Shown piece after piece: positions 60,372 through 64,000 of a stretch of DNA of 64,000 nucleotides (the stretch's first letter is position 1; each line of letters begins with the position of its first letter). The stretch spans positions 790,388 through 854,387 of the forward strand of contig NZ_KZ686268.1 in the NCBI RefSeq assembly GCF_003029735.1, given 5' to 3'. Position numbers and translations under genes: made by a program. This DNA comes from Pedobacter yulinensis. Its GTDB lineage: Bacteria; Bacteroidota; Bacteroidia; Sphingobacteriales; Sphingobacteriaceae. Below the pieces are notes generated by a model that saw only the letters and a list, made by a program, of their open reading frames with translations, did no database searches and was not told where the DNA came from.

Positions 60372-60623
60372 ATGAGTGCAAAAACCACATTGCTTTTTCA
60401 TCTGAGAAAGCCAAAAGCATTAACTGCTAACGAATCACCTGTTTATCTGCGTTTTAGAGTTGAAGGTAAACAAGCCGAGACATCTACCGGACGCAGCTGC
60501 AATCCAAACTCCTGGAATAAAAGACTCGGTAGGGCCTATGGTAACAGCGAAGCTGCCAAGTCACTGAATTTCTTTTTAGATACCCTTGAAGCACGTGCAA
60601 AAGAAGTTATGGCTCTTTGGTAA
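60372..60623 (+). pseudogene. Truncated tyrosine recombinase (N-terminal arm-binding domain only)
   Basis: 83 residues that match only the N-terminal arm-DNA-binding domain of Bacteroidota phage-type integrases: TTLLFHLRKPKALTANESPV, YLRFRVEGKQAETSTGR, NPNSWNKRLGRAYG. The core-binding and catalytic (R-H-R-Y) domains are missing; the frame stops at 60623 and none of the catalytic part is seen downstream. 60624-60925 holds nothing else recognisable. A relic of the integrase that made an earlier insertion. Confidence 0.8.
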
Positions 60624-60925
60624 CAATGCACTGATGTCTTTAATAAATAAGGCGTTCATGATTAGCATCTGGGAAAGTTTCGGGGACTGCAATGCTATCT
60701 TTCATACGCTCAAAGAGAAAGATCATGGTTGGATGGCATTTTGTGCGCAAACCTCTCGAACTTTTGTATCTTACTAGTGCCATTCGATAATTATAAAGTG
60801 CATTGAATTTGCATTTCATTAAATTTAAGGCTTAAAATACTTTGCGTCTTATGTAATTTTGCCGCTACAATTACTTGCTGATCAACAAACCATTTAACTT
60901 CATTTTTAATCTAAATACATTCTCA

Positions 60926-62398
60926 ATGTTCTTGAATCAACGCGGCTATAGATCCGTATGCTTATCTATAATATTGTTATTAATTGCCACTCTTTGGTCT
61001 TGTAAGAAACATAGTTCGTCGGACCAACTATCTGATCAACAAAGCACCAGATTGGCAACATGGTTACGGATTAATAACAAGTTACCTGAAGATCATATAT
61101 TTAGAAAATTGACTCCTAATTGGGACCGTGTGGTCGTTCGAAAGGAGGCGAGGCAGACCGTCTATGAAGTGTATTTGAAAAATCCTGACAAGCTTTTCAT
61201 TACTTCGCTTTCCAAGACAGCGTCAAATTTGGAGGAGTTGGCCAAAAAAGATGATATTCGTCTGCTGATTTTTGAGAACAATATCACTCAGAAACTTATG
61301 TATGCAGCTTTTATGCTCATTGAGAACACAGGAAATATGAGCCCCGATGTAATTCACTATAGGAGCACTACGGGTTTTGATGGAAAACTTTTCTTTTTCC
61401 ATGCAGGAGGAACTTTCTCGAATGGATGGGTATATAAAAAGGGAACGATCACCGAGGGAATCACTTCCGGTGTGGGCAGCACAAAGTCGGGTGCTCAAAC
61501 TGCCGATTTTCAGTGTCATTCTGGGTTTGCACAAACTTATACTTTCGGTTGCATTTCTGCTGGTGGGGCATCACCTACTTGTGGCTGGGTGCCTTCGGGT
61601 CAACAATATGTTACCCAATGCGCATATGTCGAAGAGGCACAGGATCATTTTGAAGATGAGGAGGGGTCGGGGGGAATGTACTTTGAGCCAATATATTACG
61701 ATTGCAATGGCGATGCCAACGGTAATGCAACATGGTCCTACGATTGCAATGCGTGTATTGGCGGTAATACAGGGATAGTTGATTGCGAGCAGAAAAGTAT
61801 TATCGATAGCTTAAATGGATACCCATGTGCACAAGCACTCCTGAAGACCCTACCTAAGCTTAACACTTCCATAGCAGGCTTGATTAAACAGACGTTTTCA
61901 AATAATTCATATATTAATATAACGTTTAGAGTCAATTCTGCTCTTGCCGGAACTTCCACGGATGGACAAATGTCAACAGGGTCTTATACTGCAGGAATTA
62001 CAGAAAACATAAAAGTTGATTTGAATCCCGATGTCTTATCGAAAGCAACAAAAGAATATATCCTTGTAACCATGTATCACGAAGCGTTACATGCATATTT
62101 TGCCTACATGAAACACACACTTACTCCAACTCAATACCAACAGCGCTTCGGAAGTTTGTCAAGCAATGGAGGAAGAACTCTATTTTCCGAAATCAACGGT
62201 CACTTTGAAATGGGTGCTAACAATTTCTTAAATGGCATGCGAGATGCAATAATCACTTATAATCCCAGCTTCGATATTGGTAGAGCATGGATTCTAGCAC
62301 GAGGTGGTGTGGTGCAGTCGACACAAAGTGATGTTCTTGTAAACAACCAAGAAAGAGATGCTACTAAACCAGGATTCACAGGTACGAAATGCCCATAA
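60926..62398 (+). CDS. Putative zinc-peptidase-like lipoprotein with HEALH motif
   Basis: 490 residues. Lipoprotein signal with lipobox IATLWSC (Cys about 26). The middle region is rich in Cys (FQCHSGFAQTYTFGC, SYDCNACIGG, VDCEQKS). Near residue 383 is MYHEALHAYFAY, an HExxH-type zinc motif, with a later EINGHFEMG that might supply a third ligand. No family recognised beyond that. ATG 60926 gives a proper lipoprotein signal. The next gene starts 1 bp after its stop, so they form an operon in the accessory region. Confidence 0.65.
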   Translation: MFLNQRGYRSVCLSIILLLIATLWSCKKHSSSDQLSDQQSTRLATWLRINNKLPEDHIFRKLTPNWDRVVVRKEARQTVYEVYLKNPDKLFITSLSKTASNLEELAKKDDIRLLIFENNITQKLMYAAFMLIENTGNMSPDVIHYRSTTGFDGKLFFFHAGGTFSNGWVYKKGTITEGITSGVGSTKSGAQTADFQCHSGFAQTYTFGCISAGGASPTCGWVPSGQQYVTQCAYVEEAQDHFEDEEGSGGMYFEPIYYDCNGDANGNATWSYDCNACIGGNTGIVDCEQKSIIDSLNGYPCAQALLKTLPKLNTSIAGLIKQTFSNNSYINITFRVNSALAGTSTDGQMSTGSYTAGITENIKVDLNPDVLSKATKEYILVTMYHEALHAYFAYMKHTLTPTQYQQRFGSLSSNGGRTLFSEINGHFEMGANNFLNGMRDAIITYNPSFDIGRAWILARGGVVQSTQSDVLVNNQERDATKPGFTGTKCP

Positions 62399-62399
62399 T

Positions 62400-62957
62400 A
62401 TGAATAAGATCTTTAAATTATCAGCTGTTGTTCTTTCGCTAACATTTGCGCAATTCCGTGCTGCTGGACAACTTTCCAAGATACAGGATACAAAGATAGG
62501 CAGAACGTATCTCTCAGTTTATCAGACTTTATTGAAAGATGATGACAAACTTATATTCCCTGATAGTTCGTCACTGACCGTCTTTAATTTTAAATTACTG
62601 ATAGAAAAGTCAACAGACAATAAAGTTCGAGTCACATCGATTTTCCCAAGCGAGGATAAATTAGGGTTGTTACTGCCTAATTATAAAAAGTTGTCTGATA
62701 TAAATTTTTCTCCATTAATAGGCAGCGATAGTAGAATATGCTTGATAGTCCCGATCATTTTCAGTACCCAGAAAAAAAACAAACCGGTTGGCGATCAGGA
62801 GGCAGTGATTTCTTTAGCGGAAGCCTTTGAACTATTAAGGGCTTATCAGATGAATCCAGATTTTGATGCAGCAATTCAGAAATTCAAAGATGGAAACAAT
62901 ATAAAAAAATTGATTACCCAGCCAATCGTGTTCAATCGGAGTAGTCCAATAAAATAA
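62400..62957 (+). CDS. Secreted protein of unknown function, partner of the HEALH lipoprotein
   Basis: 185 residues with signal peptide MNKIFKLSAVVLSLTFAQFRAAGQ; the remainder is a mixed alpha/beta sequence without known motif. Directly follows the HEALH lipoprotein gene (1-bp gap). It might be an inhibitor, chaperone or substrate of it; this is inference from position only. Confidence 0.6.
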   Translation: MNKIFKLSAVVLSLTFAQFRAAGQLSKIQDTKIGRTYLSVYQTLLKDDDKLIFPDSSSLTVFNFKLLIEKSTDNKVRVTSIFPSEDKLGLLLPNYKKLSDINFSPLIGSDSRICLIVPIIFSTQKKNKPVGDQEAVISLAEAFELLRAYQMNPDFDAAIQKFKDGNNIKKLITQPIVFNRSSPIK

Positions 62958-63088
62958 AATAGAGGTTGTAAGGTGGAGGGCTTGTAAAGGATTTGGTATG
63001 GAGATCGAATAGTAACCAAAGCAGATTGTAAGCTTCCCTGCTTTTAGGAAGTGTAACGCGAACTGTGTCAGTTCTAAATTAACACCTC

Positions 63089-64000
63089 TCAGAAGCCTCT
63101 GTTCTCCTGAAGAATTCTGTCACCAAATTTAATGTATAATTGCGAGAATGCCAGTCCCCAGTTATGGATTGGCATCGTCCATTTCTTGCTGATGTTTTTA
63201 ATGACCAGGTACATGAGTTTCATCAGAGCCTGTTCAGAAGAGAAAGCCCCTTTGGTCTTGGTAATTTTACGGATCTGGCGGTGTACGCCTTCAATCGGAT
63301 TGGTGGTGTAAATGACCTTTCGGATCACCTGGTCGTATTCAAAGAACGCCGAGAGGTTGACCCAGTTGTCCAGCCATGACTTGCAGCTCAGGGGATATTT
63401 CTTGCCCCATTTTTCTTCAAACTCCAGCAGTCTTTCATATCCCTGCTGTTCGTTATTTGCCTGATAGATAGGTTTCATGTCGGCCATTACGGCCTTTTTA
63501 TCTTTCTCAGGAACATAGCGCATGGACGAACGGATCTGGTGGACAATGCAAAGCTGCACCCTGGTCTTTGGAAAGATAGCTTCCACAGCTTCAGGAAAGC
63601 CCTTTAACCCGTCTATGCAGGCGATCAGGATATCTTCCACACCACGAGTTTTCAGATCGGTAAGCACTGACAACCAGAACTTGGCACCCTCATTTTCAGA
63701 GGTGTAAAGGCCTAGCACATCTTTCTTACCCTCAATATCCACACCCAGAATATTGTAGATGGCGCGGGTTTCCACCGCTCCGTTTACCCTGACTTTGAAG
63801 AACATGCAATCCAGGAACACAAAGGGATATACGGCCTCCAATGGTCTGTTACGCCATTCCTGCACCGCAGGCAATACACTATCAGTAATCCGTGAGATCT
63901 CAGCCGCAGAGATGTCCATGGCATACATTTCCTGCACATAATCACGCATGGCACGCGTACTCATGCCCATGGCATACATCGATAGGATATTGCCCTCCAG
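63089..64000 (-). CDS. IS256-family transposase (partial, runs off the right edge)
   Basis: The C-terminal about 303 residues of a Transposase_mut protein. Catalytic Asp in FVFLDCMFFKVRV, second Asp in ILIACIDGLKGFPEAV, Glu in TTNPIEGVHRQIRK; CIVHQIRSS is also typical. The frame stays open to base 64000 on the minus strand, so the N-terminus lies outside the window. The left end of the element is probably near 63046, where GGAAGTGTAACGCGAACTG begins. Confidence 0.9.
   Translation of the reverse strand: MEGNILSMYAMGMSTRAMRDYVQEMYAMDISAAEISRITDSVLPAVQEWRNRPLEAVYPFVFLDCMFFKVRVNGAVETRAIYNILGVDIEGKKDVLGLYTSENEGAKFWLSVLTDLKTRGVEDILIACIDGLKGFPEAVEAIFPKTRVQLCIVHQIRSSMRYVPEKDKKAVMADMKPIYQANNEQQGYERLLEFEEKWGKKYPLSCKSWLDNWVNLSAFFEYDQVIRKVIYTTNPIEGVHRQIRKITKTKGAFSSEQALMKLMYLVIKNISKKWTMPIHNWGLAFSQLYIKFGDRILQENRGF

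Noticed and set aside
60586..60777. Possible continuation of the integrase in another frame
   Set aside because: The translated segment has none of the core-binding or catalytic motifs of tyrosine recombinases.

Overview
The window looks like a chromosomal segment of a Bacteroidota bacterium, most likely in or near the Sphingobacteriales (Pedobacter-like). Supporting signs are a TonB-dependent receptor of the carboxypeptidase-regulatory-like type, a GLPGLI protein, DUF1501/DUF1800 and DUF1080 proteins, the linked L13-S9-S2-EF-Ts genes, tRNA genes without an encoded CCA, and several promoters that fit the Bacteroidota TTTG / TANNTTTG consensus at about 18-20 bp spacing. Most of the window (1 to about 54 kb) is GC-balanced core chromosome. 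The last 10 kb is AT-richer and mobile.

Layout. 0-7 kb: peptidase T, then a minus-strand group of thiamine genes under a TPP riboswitch (outer-membrane receptor, ThiE-like protein), followed by Ada, a degenerate thiamine pyrophosphokinase-like protein and a GNAT acetyltransferase. 7-10 kb: tex and an Lrp/AsnC regulator. 10.16-10.6 kb: a stand-alone noncoding transcription unit (promoter, two tandem tRNA-like RNAs, terminator) that I consider the most unusual thing here. 10.9-15.2 kb: two secreted amidohydrolase-fold proteins. 15.3-18.8 kb: a membrane protein, then a trp leader/attenuator with trpE-trpG-trpC but no trpD. 18.8-30 kb: hflX, rbfA, hemolysin III, M23 peptidase, lipid kinase, App1 phosphatase, YccF, DUF1501/DUF1800, aat, DUF1080, HAD. 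30.3-36.7 kb: translation genes (rplM, rpsI, rpsB, tsf, frr) with an astacin-like protease, nagA and pyrH. 36.8-54 kb: ABC and MFS transporters, rhodanese, DUF4407, M61 and M28 peptidases, AraC regulator, GH13 glucosidase, S41 protease, a ferredoxin/ferredoxin-reductase pair, lpxH, prfA.

54.1-64 kb: a tRNA-Asp gene whose last 21 bp recur at 60.1 kb, bracketing a 6-kb island. The island holds a small secreted four-cysteine protein, a GLPGLI protein and a TonB-dependent receptor, plus an IS3-family element. Beyond the second attachment site are repeated heptamers typical of integrase arm sites, a truncated tyrosine recombinase, a lipoprotein with an HEALH motif plus a secreted partner, and an IS256-family transposase running off the right edge. 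This looks like successive integrations at one tRNA gene.

Noncoding structure is rich. A GC-rich dispersed repeat occurs in at least four intergenic gaps. A 33-bp nested palindrome occurs twice. The two tRNA-like RNAs combine a class II (long variable arm) tRNA fold, an apparent GUC anticodon, and the nucleotides known to specify aspartate identity in E. coli, with compensatory changes between the copies supporting the fold.
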